Below are positions 44,711 through 53,099 of a stretch of 64,000 nucleotides of DNA, piece by piece. The notes beneath the pieces were generated by a model. It was not told the origin of the DNA. It saw only the letters and a list, made by a program, of their open reading frames with translations, and did no database searches. Position numbers and translations under genes: made by a program. Position 1 is the first letter of the stretch, and each line of letters begins with the position of its first letter. Origin of the DNA: Cytophagales bacterium Alg240-R148 (GTDB lineage Bacteria; Bacteroidota; Bacteroidia; Cytophagales; Cyclobacteriaceae); assembly GCA_900537185.1 (NCBI GenBank), contig LS999826.1, positions 248,001 to 312,000 on the forward strand, given 5' to 3'.

Positions 44711-44752
44711 AGCGAAATCGCTTGTTTTATTATGCGAAATCGCGTAAATTTA
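44711..44752 (+). promoter_or_regulatory. Promoter framed by two GCGAAATCGC palindromes
   Basis: GCGAAATCGC occurs at 44712-44721 and 44734-44743, 22 bases apart; each is an inverted repeat (GCGA-AA-TCGC). A promoter TTG (44722-44724), 20 bases, TAAATTTA (44745-44752) lies directly over them, about 25 bases before the ATG at 44777. One copy sits just upstream of the -33 box, one in the spacer, an arrangement for a dimeric regulator. Confidence 0.6.
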
Positions 44753-44776
44753 TATCATACTAAAACAGTAACACAA

Positions 44777-45055
44777 ATGATCACAATTAAAACTTTCAAC
44801 GGCCAAAACGAAACAGAATTTGACTTCTTTGTTCAGTCAAAAGGAAACAACGCTGGCCGTCCGATGAGAGAAACAACAGCCAATTGTTTTGGGATCACTA
44901 CTGAAAAGGAAATTCTTTTACCAGAATACTTTTATTATGTGGTACTTGCAGCTTATGAAGCTGGAGCATTCAAACCTTTTTTAAAAGGTTCGGTTGTTCC
45001 CTTCATAACTAAAGATGATTTCTTAACAGCAGTATTCAGCTACCTAGCAAGGTAG
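44777..45055 (+). CDS. Small phage protein, DUF6943-like
   Basis: 92 residues from ATG 44777 (MITIKTFNGQNETEFDFF). Similar small proteins recur in Bacteroidota mobile elements and I associate them with DUF6943, with moderate certainty. The longer frame from 44732 runs through the operator and is not used. Controlled by the palindrome-flanked promoter immediately upstream. Confidence 0.6.
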   Translation: MITIKTFNGQNETEFDFFVQSKGNNAGRPMRETTANCFGITTEKEILLPEYFYYVVLAAYEAGAFKPFLKGSVVPFITKDDFLTAVFSYLAR

Positions 45056-45066
45056 TTGAATACAGT

Positions 45067-45100
45067 TTGGTTGTTATTTGGCAACCAAGCCTGCTTTTTT
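45067..45100 (+). terminator. Weak hairpin after the DUF6943-like gene
   Basis: TTGGTTG and CAACCAA form a seven-base stem with loop TTATTTGG; a T-run follows after GCCTGC. The gap between stem and T-run makes it less certain. Confidence 0.4.
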
Positions 45101-45130
45101 ATATATTTATTACTTGAACAGTAAACAGTT

Positions 45131-45292
45131 ATGAACGAATTACAGAAAAGAGAAAAAGAACTGTCTGAAAAACTGAGAGAATTAACCAAAAAATATGGTT
45201 TGTCTGCAACACAAGAACAGCAAAAAGAAGTGATTGCAATAGGCCAGGAGTTGGAAGATGTACGCGCTAAATTGGGTGAAAATGATAACTAA
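45131..45292 (+). CDS. 53-residue coiled-coil phage protein
   Basis: A short protein, strongly charged and helical (starts MNELQKREKELSEKL), predicted to form a coiled coil. Its last codons overlap the next start by 11 bases. No known domain. Confidence 0.55.
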   Translation: MNELQKREKELSEKLRELTKKYGLSATQEQQKEVIAIGQELEDVRAKLGENDN

Positions 45293-45464
45293 GTATTTCA
45301 AAATTGCCCAGGTGGCCCAGTTGTACTACCAAAAGGAAAAACCGGACCGCAATTACACCACCGAAGCAGCTAGGAAACAATTTATTCAAGACAAACACAT
45401 TGATAAGGAGTTATTGAAAAAGGTGTTTGAAGAGATTATGGAGGAGCAATTGAGCATTTTTTAG
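45282..45464 (+). CDS. 60-residue phage protein of unknown function
   Basis: Starts at the ATG inside the end of the previous gene (MITKYFKIAQVAQLYYQK) and is helical and charged, with a C-terminal KKVFEEIMEEQLSIF. The upstream in-frame start at 45258 would overlap more. Probably co-translated with the previous gene. Confidence 0.5.
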   Translation: MITKYFKIAQVAQLYYQKEKPDRNYTTEAARKQFIQDKHIDKELLKKVFEEIMEEQLSIF

Positions 45465-45493
45465 ATCATTTGCATATGATATTTATCTTTTAA

Positions 45494-45575
45494 ATAGTGG
45501 GCCATCCAATTGTATTAGCCTTGAAAATGGCAGCTTTTGATTTTGGTTGGATAGTGATAAATGAGGATTAAGGTC
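45494..45575 (+). pseudogene. Decayed duplicate of the 43509-43718 membrane protein gene
   Basis: About 44 bases (from ATAGTGGGCCATCCAATTG) match 43590-43634 with only a few changes; after GCAGCTTTT the copy skips to a GATTTTGGT segment that in the intact gene lies some 35 bases further on. No start codon or long frame remains. Confidence 0.7.
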
Positions 45576-45588
45576 AATATCTAATTTG

Positions 45589-46146
45589 TTATTTTTTAAG
45601 ATATTGCATAGTTGTAAAGAATGTTCTATAAATGTATAGTACAAAGCAAACAGAAGCTAAGGACTTAAAAAAAAACACAAAGCATAATATGAAAATATTT
45701 GAGGAGCTGATGTTTGAAATATGGATATTAAATGTCTCTAGGAAGTCAAAAAATGCAGCTCGCACTAGATTGTCAAAAGCAAAAACTAACCAACTAAATT
45801 CTTTATAAGTAAACGATATTTCCTTTGATCCAACTACGAAAAAGGTGTTGTCAAATAAATAAAATTGTTGGCATATTAATCCAAACAATACCACATAGGC
45901 CAGTGGTGGTATAAATACAGTGTTTATGTCAAATTTGGAATCTCTGTAGACTATATCTGACTCTATCTCTTGTTTTATTTCTTTGTTGTTATTGAAAATT
46001 TTATATGAACGATAAGCATAGTAGATGAACAATACAATATATGTTGTTAACCATAAAACGGATGGAGATGCGTTTATGGAGCATGTCATTCCTAATACCA
46101 GAACTAGGAATATAGAAATAATTAATTCAACTATGGTTCTCCACAT
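45589..46146 (-). CDS. Four-helix membrane protein (prophage accessory gene)
   Basis: 185 residues with about four membrane helices (IVELIISIFLVLVLG; VLWLTTYIVLFIYYAYR; NTVFIPPLAYVVLFGLI; IFILCFVFFFKSLASVCFVLYI). It lies 13 bases after another membrane protein gene on the same strand, opposite to the phage operon. The pair is a candidate for superinfection exclusion or lysogenic conversion; no family recognised. Confidence 0.65.
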   Translation of the reverse strand: MWRTIVELIISIFLVLVLGMTCSINASPSVLWLTTYIVLFIYYAYRSYKIFNNNKEIKQEIESDIVYRDSKFDINTVFIPPLAYVVLFGLICQQFYLFDNTFFVVGSKEISFTYKEFSWLVFAFDNLVRAAFFDFLETFNIHISNISSSNIFILCFVFFFKSLASVCFVLYIYRTFFTTMQYLKK

Positions 46147-46159
46147 GTTTCAAGAGGCG

Positions 46160-47041
46160 TTAAACTATTGGATTTGATTCTCTTAAGTTTGAGATACAAT
46201 TTATTAAATGTCTATCGTTTGTAATATGTTCTTTTGTTGAAAGTGGGTTGTTATTCATAAACATAGAAATGATATTTAAGTTTTTAATGACTTTGCTTAT
46301 GACTTTGTTTAATTCTGGGTCTATATTGTGGTATTGAAGGAAATCAAAGGTTTTGTGAATAACCAACAACTGAACATAAAAGCTTCTTAAATAGTAATGA
46401 GTTGAGTTGTTACTTTTTATTAAATCGAGTTTAAATATTGGATCAGCTGCTATTCTAATGAATGAGATATTTTCTATAAGTTTTTTTGTTGGTGATTTAC
46501 TGTTGTTGAATTGATCAATATAAGCTTTTAGTTCTTTCTTAAGAATTGTAATAGTCGCTTGATTAATACTGAAATTTAAATCACCATCTATTGAGTTTTT
46601 GAAAAATTGGTTATAAATGATGTCCGAGTTAATATCATACATGTTTGTAGATGGCTTTATCCATTCTTGAAACCAATTTGTAAACTCTTCTTTGTGTTTG
46701 AAATAATTAGTAATTCTTACAGATTCATGACTAATTCTTAAATTGTCACTATACTGTTTTGATCTATGAATTAACCCTATAAATCCGTTTATTGGGATTA
46801 GCAATGCTAACACTTTCAAAGGAATTTGAAATTCTTGAAAGGCAAATTCAAAGCATGTTTTTGAAAAACAACTATCGTAGTAATAATCATTGCTCAATAG
46901 GTATGAAATAAAGATGAAACCCACGAATAACATTATTGCTATGTTCCAAAAGTAAAAAACCTTTGTTCGATAAAAAGGTTTATGCTGGTCACTAGTTTGA
47001 AGAGGAATTTGTTGTGGTTTTGTTATTTTTAATTTATCCAT
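46160..47041 (-). CDS. Membrane protein with cytoplasmic helical domain (prophage accessory gene)
   Basis: 293 residues from ATG 47041 (MDKLKITKPQQ). Two membrane helices near residues 35-55 (VFYFWNIAIMLFVGFIFISYLL) and 85-105 (IPLKVLALLIPINGFIGLI), then a roughly 185-residue helical, Asn- and Lys-rich domain. Two N-terminal helices plus a cytoplasmic helical domain are found in several phage-defence and exclusion proteins, but I cannot place it in one. It heads a two-gene minus-strand unit whose leader contains a GC-rich hairpin. Confidence 0.65.
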   Translation of the reverse strand: MDKLKITKPQQIPLQTSDQHKPFYRTKVFYFWNIAIMLFVGFIFISYLLSNDYYYDSCFSKTCFEFAFQEFQIPLKVLALLIPINGFIGLIHRSKQYSDNLRISHESVRITNYFKHKEEFTNWFQEWIKPSTNMYDINSDIIYNQFFKNSIDGDLNFSINQATITILKKELKAYIDQFNNSKSPTKKLIENISFIRIAADPIFKLDLIKSNNSTHYYLRSFYVQLLVIHKTFDFLQYHNIDPELNKVISKVIKNLNIISMFMNNNPLSTKEHITNDRHLINCISNLRESNPIV

Positions 47042-47064
47042 AATCTTTTTATTCAAACTTAAAT

Positions 47065-47096
47065 AAACCCCCGGCGAGCCCTTCGACCGGAGGTTT
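47065..47096 (-). promoter_or_regulatory. GC-rich hairpin upstream of the membrane-protein pair
   Basis: AAACCCCCGG and CCGGAGGTTT form a ten-base stem with one mismatch and a 12-base loop. It stands out in very AT-rich DNA, ends 24 bases before the ATG at 47041, and lacks a T-run, so it is more likely a leader element than a terminator. Confidence 0.45.
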
Positions 47097-47246
47097 AAAA
47101 ATAACAATTAGTTCTAAGCTCTGAAAGTAAAAGGCAGAAATTACAAGTGGCAAATAGTTCAGCACTATTTACAATTTGTTGTATTTTGTGATAAAATTAT
47201 ATAACTTTTCTTATTGCTGTTCGTGTGAAATTGTATATATTTTGGC

Positions 47247-47705
47247 ATGCAAAAGGAGCAAAAAACTGTAACAATATCCATCAAACCCCATTTAAAGAAA
47301 TTTCTTTTGAATAGATTCAAACAAAAAGAAGGGCCTATTGATGTGACAATGAATAATTTTCTTTCTGAGCTTATTCATGACATCTGGAGGGATGGTAGAA
47401 GAAAGGTAAATGGAAATGATGCGTATACCGATTGTATAGAAATAAGAGTAACCCAATTTTTTGAACGCAGGTCATTAACCCCTTATCAACTAAGCCGATT
47501 GAATCTAAAACTGGATAAAATGTTTCGGGAGTGTATGTACATTTGGATTGAGTCTCAAAGAAATATAGGTGTGCCAGCTTATAAAGCTTCTGAAGGATTT
47601 TTAAAGTACATGGGCATTAAAGAGTCGGAGTATTCCAAAGAAACGGCCTACCGGTCTTGGAGCAGGTACATCAACAAAGAGTACCACAGAAATAGAGCAG
47701 CATAA
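47247..47705 (+). CDS. Phage protein upstream of the late genes; candidate late regulator
   Basis: 152 residues, basic (starts MQKEQKTVTISIKPHLKKF), rich in helices, with a C-terminal region of Arg, Tyr and Trp (YRSWSRYINKEYHRNR). It sits immediately before the first late operon and a 22-base-spaced repeat, the usual site of phage late activators. DNA binding is an inference; no helix-turn-helix can be clearly aligned. Confidence 0.55.
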   Translation: MQKEQKTVTISIKPHLKKFLLNRFKQKEGPIDVTMNNFLSELIHDIWRDGRRKVNGNDAYTDCIEIRVTQFFERRSLTPYQLSRLNLKLDKMFRECMYIWIESQRNIGVPAYKASEGFLKYMGIKESEYSKETAYRSWSRYINKEYHRNRAA

Positions 47706-47709
47706 AATA

Positions 47710-47748
47710 ACAGTCTAACTTTTGTCATAAAACAGTCTAACTTTTGTC
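47710..47748 (+). repeat. Tandem 17-base repeat ACAGTCTAACTTTTGTC
   Basis: Two exact copies at 47710-47726 and 47732-47748, starts 22 bases apart, immediately after the candidate regulator's stop. The second runs into GTCCTAAG, which resembles the late-promoter box. Likely a two-site operator. Confidence 0.7.
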
Positions 47749-47782
47749 CTAAGCCTTTTTTTGCAATTTTAGACGCTAAAAT

Positions 47783-47920
47783 ATGCCCTTCAGTTTGATA
47801 ATTAATGAATCTCCAGAACTTCAAAATGGAGTCCTTTTTTTGTGTCCTAATAAAAAAGGGAAGGCATTAGCAATTTTGTTGTGTGAGTTACTTAAAAACA
47901 ATCAACCGTATTGCCTATAA
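47783..47920 (+). CDS. Possible 45-residue phage peptide
   Basis: An open frame with protein-like composition (starts MPFSLIINESPELQ) that overlaps the next gene's start by 38 bases and contains the late-promoter elements. If real, the late promoter would lie within it; it could also be a chance frame. Confidence 0.3.
   Translation: MPFSLIINESPELQNGVLFLCPNKKGKALAILLCELLKNNQPYCL
47844..47878 (+). promoter_or_regulatory. Late promoter 1 (GTCCTA, 23 bases, CAATTTTG)
   Basis: GTCC at 47844-47847 followed by TAA, then exactly 23 bases after GTCC the box CAATTTTG (47871-47878; one mismatch to TAnnTTTG). A T-run precedes GTCC. The GTG start of the next gene is four bases later. Confidence 0.65.
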
Positions 47921-48497
47921 TTTTGGGGGAGTGCTTGAAGTGCAAATTGCCAGGGCAGCGGATGTTCTGGAATGGCCAGAACTAAAAGGAGATACTTGGT
48001 ATGGTAATATTGAGTTTAAGGCAGGTGCTGGTTTTGTAAAATGGTATACTACTGCAAATGAAAATGTTTTTAGGTACAGAAGCCGAACCACCATAGAGGG
48101 TACTTTGTACAAAGGGGCGTTTAAAGTAGTAGTGCCATCAGACCGCAAAGAAATTGAAGAAATGCTTCATTTGGCCTCAGATGATGAATTGATCATTTTA
48201 TACAAAAATGCCAATGGGTTAATAAAAATTTTTGGTAGCCCTACTTTTCCAGTTCAGCTTCAAGTCTCACACTCCACGAAACGAGGTTTTGGATCTCGGA
48301 ACCAATACGAATGTTCATTTTACTACGATGGACCTTTAAACAACTTCTTTTACGATGGATCGGTTCAAACCGCTCCTGGTACGGCACCGGCAATTGTTCG
48401 CTGGGCAGATGGTACCATGATTTCCAGTTTGCAACCTGGTCAGGTTCTGGAGGTAGACAGCAATTTCACACACGATTTTGAAATAATTAGCCAATGA
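47883..48497 (+). CDS. Phage virion protein of unknown function
   Basis: 204 residues starting at a GTG four bases after a late-promoter -7 box. The protein is rich in beta strands (FGGVLEVQIARAADVLEWPEL; VQLQVSHSTKRGFGSRNQYECSFYYDG) with Gly/Ser loops, in keeping with a tail or baseplate structural protein, but no family is certain. Its stop overlaps the next ATG by four bases. First gene of late operon 1. Confidence 0.65.
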   Translation: MSYLKTINRIAYNFGGVLEVQIARAADVLEWPELKGDTWYGNIEFKAGAGFVKWYTTANENVFRYRSRTTIEGTLYKGAFKVVVPSDRKEIEEMLHLASDDELIILYKNANGLIKIFGSPTFPVQLQVSHSTKRGFGSRNQYECSFYYDGPLNNFFYDGSVQTAPGTAPAIVRWADGTMISSLQPGQVLEVDSNFTHDFEIISQ

Positions 48498-49846
48498 CAC
48501 CTGAAGCTCTCAAAACATTAGCCATTCAATTGTTAACTAGAAATGGTTCTGACCGTGTGGATGATCAGGATATATTGACGGTGATAAGTGAAATAATTGA
48601 TCAACTAGGTGCTTCTAAGTTTGAAGGGCTTTTTAATGATTGGCTGAGCAATCAAAGTTATGATATTGATCATTACTCTACATTCTTGAATAGGATTTGG
48701 AAAAGCAAGACAAATGCAAACTTAGGTAATGAACCACCATCAAGTACATCGGTGAATGAAAACACCCATTGGGTTGAAGTTTCATCGGCGTCTTCCAATC
48801 CTGTGAATGAGTGGAAGCCAGGTTTGTTTGGTTCTGGACTCATTATGGTATTTTGGAATGATAATTTGTACAAGCTAACCATTGGATCCAGGCCTTTTGA
48901 AAGTGTTGATATTGATACGGAAATAACAGACGGTAAATGGCAACTTTTATTTGATGGTCAATTTGCAAAATCAAGTGATGTTGGAGACAAAACAAGTTTA
49001 TTAACCACTGATAAGACTACCCTGGTTGCTGCCATCAATGAACTACAGGCTTTAATTCAAGCCATAGGGGGGGTGAGCGCAAAAGCGACTAACATTGCAG
49101 ACCGAGACACTAAAAAACCTGCACTATCGGACAATCAAAACATCTATGTAGAAGATGCCAGCGCAGATGCTACGGTTACTACAGGGTGGGCCATTTACAA
49201 ATACCTTGAATCCTTAGATGACTTCATAAAGATTATTGAACAAGAAAGTGTTGATTTAGACCTTTCAACAAAATTTGGTACAGAAGGTGGTACCAAAAAC
49301 ATGTTGGCCGCACTGATTCTTAGTTATGGCGATTCTACTGCCACATTTAGTGAACAATTAATCAATTTCGCTTATCTCAATAATGCCCTAGAGGTCGGGT
49401 TGGAAGGGGTGAAAGTGAAACTGGGAGCCACTGAATACTTTATAATAAAGAACTTAAAGGAACGCAATATAGAGGACGATCCTAGAGTATTGGTGGCCTT
49501 TCCTCCTACTCCAGAAAATGAATCTTCCATTGGGTTTAGGGACTTATCGGTTTTACCATGGAAATCAAAAAAACGAAACAAAACAGTCCCTGGCACATCT
49601 TATGAAATCATTGAATCGGATTTAAATGTACTCCTATTTTTTACAGCAGCGACAGATGTTACAATTTCCTACCATACTGATTTAACCGATGGTTTTAACT
49701 GTGAATTGGTTCAGAATGGTGCAGGCCAAATTATTTTACCAGCAGCAACTGAAAGTGATGGTAAAAAGTCAGCTAAACAAAAACAAGCCATTGGGATAAC
49801 CAAGGCAGGTACAAACGTATGGGCATTTGGAAATTTAACTGATTGA
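48494..49846 (+). CDS. Phage tail-fibre-like protein
   Basis: 450 residues with a helical N-terminus (residues 1-60, LKTLAIQLLTRNGSDRVDDQDILTVISEIIDQLG in parts), a low-complexity neck, and beta-rich C-terminal repeats (TDGFNCELVQNGAGQIILPAA). The combination suggests a tail-fibre or receptor-binding protein. It is followed by a 890-residue spike-like protein with two bases between stop and start. Confidence 0.65.
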   Translation: MTPEALKTLAIQLLTRNGSDRVDDQDILTVISEIIDQLGASKFEGLFNDWLSNQSYDIDHYSTFLNRIWKSKTNANLGNEPPSSTSVNENTHWVEVSSASSNPVNEWKPGLFGSGLIMVFWNDNLYKLTIGSRPFESVDIDTEITDGKWQLLFDGQFAKSSDVGDKTSLLTTDKTTLVAAINELQALIQAIGGVSAKATNIADRDTKKPALSDNQNIYVEDASADATVTTGWAIYKYLESLDDFIKIIEQESVDLDLSTKFGTEGGTKNMLAALILSYGDSTATFSEQLINFAYLNNALEVGLEGVKVKLGATEYFIIKNLKERNIEDDPRVLVAFPPTPENESSIGFRDLSVLPWKSKKRNKTVPGTSYEIIESDLNVLLFFTAATDVTISYHTDLTDGFNCELVQNGAGQIILPAATESDGKKSAKQKQAIGITKAGTNVWAFGNLTD

Positions 49847-49848
49847 TC

Positions 49849-52521
49849 ATGCTGTTAGGAATCCTACAACAACAAGCCCGAAATGCTTTGATACCAACAC
49901 CCGGTATTGTAAAGAACATTGAACTATCCAATGTTTCAAAAACTCAAAGAATTGGTCAGGCTTTTAGTTTGTCAAATTTAATAACTGGTGCCACTTCTTA
50001 TTCATGGGAAATAACAGATTCTAATACGGGTGCTGCAGTAGCCAATTCCACAGCACCAACCCCTTCATTTACAATTAACACTTATGGGCAATATGATATT
50101 AAGTGCATTGCCATTGGCATCAATTCTTTGGAACGCCATTTCAGAAGGGCCATTACGGTTTTGCCTGTTGTTGTAGATGAAGCTTCATGTGATTTGGTAT
50201 TGGATTTAACAGCGATGTCGGACGGAAGTTACAACCATACGGATCCAAGGTTTGATCATACAAGGGCAAGTGGAGCAGGGTTTGCCAATGTTACTTTGGA
50301 TTTTCATGGCACTATTCGTAATGGTTTTAAGATTGGAGTAAAAGGCTCTTTTAACGGGCATTTTCAAATAAGAAACTTGGTTGGTGATAGTACCGATGAA
50401 AGTACCATGGTCCACTTCTTTGCCCTTGAAAAATGTTACCTCAATGCCACTATGGATGCATTGCCCTATTGTATGCAAATGTATGGAGGTAACCAACATA
50501 TTATATGGGATGGAGCCAGTGTAAACAATGAGCAGTATGGGTTTGAGTTAACAGGAAATGCAAATGTTTCAGGTCAATGTTTCTTTGTAACCAGCAGTTT
50601 CAATAGAAACATGATTTGTACTGGTTTCCATATGAATGGAAATCGAGGAACTGCAACCGGTGGTTCATCTTGGCAAGTGCAGGCTACTCATTCAGCAACG
50701 TGTAATGCTTCTAATCATGACTTTGAAAGATTGTGGATGTATGGCAATTACATCTATAATTCAAAACAAGAAGGGGCTTATTTCTTATACTTTACCGATG
50801 CAGTGCAAACCAGTGGTTTTAGACCCTACAGGTGTGCAACTGCACATTTTTATCACAACACCATTATTGATGCTGGCCGTGATGGTTTACAAGTGGCCAG
50901 TTGTGATTGGTTGGAAATCCATGACAATTACATCGATAATATTGCCATTAACAATGAAAGCAGCCATAATGCAGCCATTAGTTACAATGATGGCAATATT
51001 GATGCCTACATCTATAGAAACATAATAAAAAATGCACCGCAATTTATTGCAGGCCAAACGGGTAATACCGGTGGTGTGATGCGAGCCTATTGCAACCAAT
51101 TTTATCAGGGCAACCCGGTAGCCTCTATTCCGAACCAATTTAGTTTTAATAAGATTGAAGACACTAACATAACCGCTGATTTTGATGTTTTTTATAACAC
51201 GATTTGGTGTCAAAACATCCCGTATTGCCTTCAACATGACAACTTGCCTGAAGATGCTTCAATAGATTTCACACTTGCTGGAAACGCAATTATGAAAGGA
51301 AGTGCTGATGAAAGCCCTTGGCCAGAACTTAGAGACTTAGGTGTACCAGCTGATACCACAGCATGGTTAATTGACAATAGTGTAGTTCAACTAAACGAAT
51401 CAGATAGTTACTATTTGGCCGACCCTGAAAGTGGGGATTTTAGAATAGTTGGAAAAACATCGCCCTTGTTTGGTGCTGGGTTCGATATAGAAAACAGGTT
51501 TCCGAACCTACCTGGAGGATATTATGACAACCAAGGATTTAAGTTGTTGGTAGACCGTGGTGTCAATGGTATCAATAGAACCAATGGTTGTTTTTCAGGA
51601 TGGCAACTATGGGATATTCCAGATGACCAGGCACCTAATAATTTGAGCACCAGTGAAATTTCAGTTTCAAGCTATGGTATTAACCTGCAAATTAAAGACG
51701 ACAAATACACCGATAAGTTTGCCGTGGTTTTGCCTGCTGGATCAGTGCAGCCTAGCCATGCCCAAATTGAATTAGGCCAAGATTCAAATGATATTATTGG
51801 AATCACATCGGGTACCGCATCAGGTGTATTAAACACCTTACAATTTGTAGGTTTGAGCAGTGCAAACACTTATGATATTTTTTCTTTTGGTCGTGCTGAA
51901 AATGGCCAAACCACGGCAATTATAAAGACAACATCAACCACTGGTGCCGCCGTACCATTTACCTTTTACATCGGGTTTATCGATCCAAGCAATCCAGTAA
52001 CCGGTGAACAACTTGGTAATTATTGGAACACCATAGATAATATGAGTATTCCAGAAGTAAAACTCGTGAATGTGGTCAATAACTCAAATGAGGGTACGGG
52101 CATTCAGTTTGAATTGATCAATGATATGTCTGGTGGAAACTCAGACGGAATAAGCGCCAACACAGGTTATTTCTCAGATTTAAACGGGGAGTTTCCTGCA
52201 AATGCCAACAACGACTCGGCTTGGGTTCAAAACATTAACTCTTATACGCCTTGGTTTAAATTAAGCGGGTTGCCTGATGGATTTACTTGGTCTTTAATTG
52301 GATGGGGTTCGAGAAATTCTAGTTCAGGCAGAAACTTATTCCTTCAAGTCAATGGAGAGCAAGGTGGCAGTTATGATGCTACTGACAACACACTGTATTC
52401 TAACAGATATGAAGCCAATGGAGTCGCGTCCAATGATAGTAATGAATTAATTATTGATGCATATGAAACCAACAACAACGGTTATTTATGCTGGATAAAA
52501 GTAGTTGGGGTTCCTGTTTGA
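49849..52521 (+). CDS. Large tail-spike-like protein with a right-handed beta-helix region
   Basis: 890 residues from ATG 49849. After an Ig-like N-terminal part (residues about 20-110) comes a region (about 115-500) of short repeated strands with Asn- and His-rich turns (YHNTIIDAGRDGLQVASCDWLEIHDNYIDNI in parts), the look of a pectate-lyase-type beta helix found in phage tail spikes and polysaccharide-degrading proteins. The C-terminal 350 residues look like fibronectin/Ig-like modules. It probably binds or cleaves a cell-surface glycan. No catalytic residues can be assigned. Last gene of late operon 1. Confidence 0.7.
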   Translation: MLLGILQQQARNALIPTPGIVKNIELSNVSKTQRIGQAFSLSNLITGATSYSWEITDSNTGAAVANSTAPTPSFTINTYGQYDIKCIAIGINSLERHFRRAITVLPVVVDEASCDLVLDLTAMSDGSYNHTDPRFDHTRASGAGFANVTLDFHGTIRNGFKIGVKGSFNGHFQIRNLVGDSTDESTMVHFFALEKCYLNATMDALPYCMQMYGGNQHIIWDGASVNNEQYGFELTGNANVSGQCFFVTSSFNRNMICTGFHMNGNRGTATGGSSWQVQATHSATCNASNHDFERLWMYGNYIYNSKQEGAYFLYFTDAVQTSGFRPYRCATAHFYHNTIIDAGRDGLQVASCDWLEIHDNYIDNIAINNESSHNAAISYNDGNIDAYIYRNIIKNAPQFIAGQTGNTGGVMRAYCNQFYQGNPVASIPNQFSFNKIEDTNITADFDVFYNTIWCQNIPYCLQHDNLPEDASIDFTLAGNAIMKGSADESPWPELRDLGVPADTTAWLIDNSVVQLNESDSYYLADPESGDFRIVGKTSPLFGAGFDIENRFPNLPGGYYDNQGFKLLVDRGVNGINRTNGCFSGWQLWDIPDDQAPNNLSTSEISVSSYGINLQIKDDKYTDKFAVVLPAGSVQPSHAQIELGQDSNDIIGITSGTASGVLNTLQFVGLSSANTYDIFSFGRAENGQTTAIIKTTSTTGAAVPFTFYIGFIDPSNPVTGEQLGNYWNTIDNMSIPEVKLVNVVNNSNEGTGIQFELINDMSGGNSDGISANTGYFSDLNGEFPANANNDSAWVQNINSYTPWFKLSGLPDGFTWSLIGWGSRNSSSGRNLFLQVNGEQGGSYDATDNTLYSNRYEANGVASNDSNELIIDAYETNNNGYLCWIKVVGVPV

Positions 52522-52526
52522 TTTAA

Positions 52527-53015
52527 TTAAAATTGGATAAATTTTAGCTGTGCGTCCCCAACTCCAATAATATCATTATTTTTTAATTTGCAACTACCAT
52601 CAATTTCTACTCCATTTAAGTAAGATGAGTTTTTTGAGGTTAAATCTTTATAGTATAATTTATCTCCAATGAAGTAGAATACTCCATGATCTCTAGAAAT
52701 CTTTTCATCGATAAGTACAATATCGTTATCATTCATTCTCCCAACCGAAACTTTACACATATGAGGAACATAGTATTTCAAATAAACTCCTTTGGGGTAT
52801 TCAGCTATTATCATTGCAACAGCATATTGTCTGGCAAGTTGTTTTGCTATTTCAGGTTTTTCATAGAGTAATTTTGAATAACTAACTGCAAAATCTTTAT
52901 TCCAAGTATCTTTAGAATGCTTGTTTTTAGTTTTAAGGATGAAATAATTTGTAACTAATGTGATTATTCCTCCTGAAATTCCTCCTGCCAAAATTGATGT
53001 AAGGTTAGGTTCCAT
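52527..53015 (-). CDS. Membrane-anchored FHA-domain protein inside the prophage
   Basis: 162 residues from ATG 53015 (an upstream start adds ten). Residues about 8-28 (LAGGISGGIITLVTNYFI) form a membrane helix, a helical linker follows, and residues about 85-162 form a forkhead-associated domain: VGR at its start, then DEKISRDHGVF (the Ser-Arg-x-His phosphothreonine site) and SSYLNGVEIDG (Asn-Gly at the end). FHA domains bind phosphothreonine peptides made by Ser/Thr kinases. It is on the opposite strand, squeezed between late operon 1 and late operon 2, without a kinase or phosphatase next to it. I infer a moron acting on host signalling or against a kinase-based defence, but nothing here proves it. 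Confidence 0.85.
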   Translation of the reverse strand: MEPNLTSILAGGISGGIITLVTNYFILKTKNKHSKDTWNKDFAVSYSKLLYEKPEIAKQLARQYAVAMIIAEYPKGVYLKYYVPHMCKVSVGRMNDNDIVLIDEKISRDHGVFYFIGDKLYYKDLTSKNSSYLNGVEIDGSCKLKNNDIIGVGDAQLKFIQF

Positions 53016-53099
53016 GGTAATTTTAGATTTTACATAAAAGTACAAATATTAAAAAGAACAATTTGATGATTCTAACACAATTTGCTGCCCTTTTTTTAC

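Noticed and set aside
47746-47773. Fifth complete late promoter at GTCCTAAG
   Set aside because: GTCCTAA is present but the sequence 23 bases downstream has no TAnnTTTG-like box.
37409-48000. Mu-like transposable phage
   Set aside because: The repressor at the left edge suggested it, but there is no DDE transposase, MuB-like ATPase, Gam or Mor gene.
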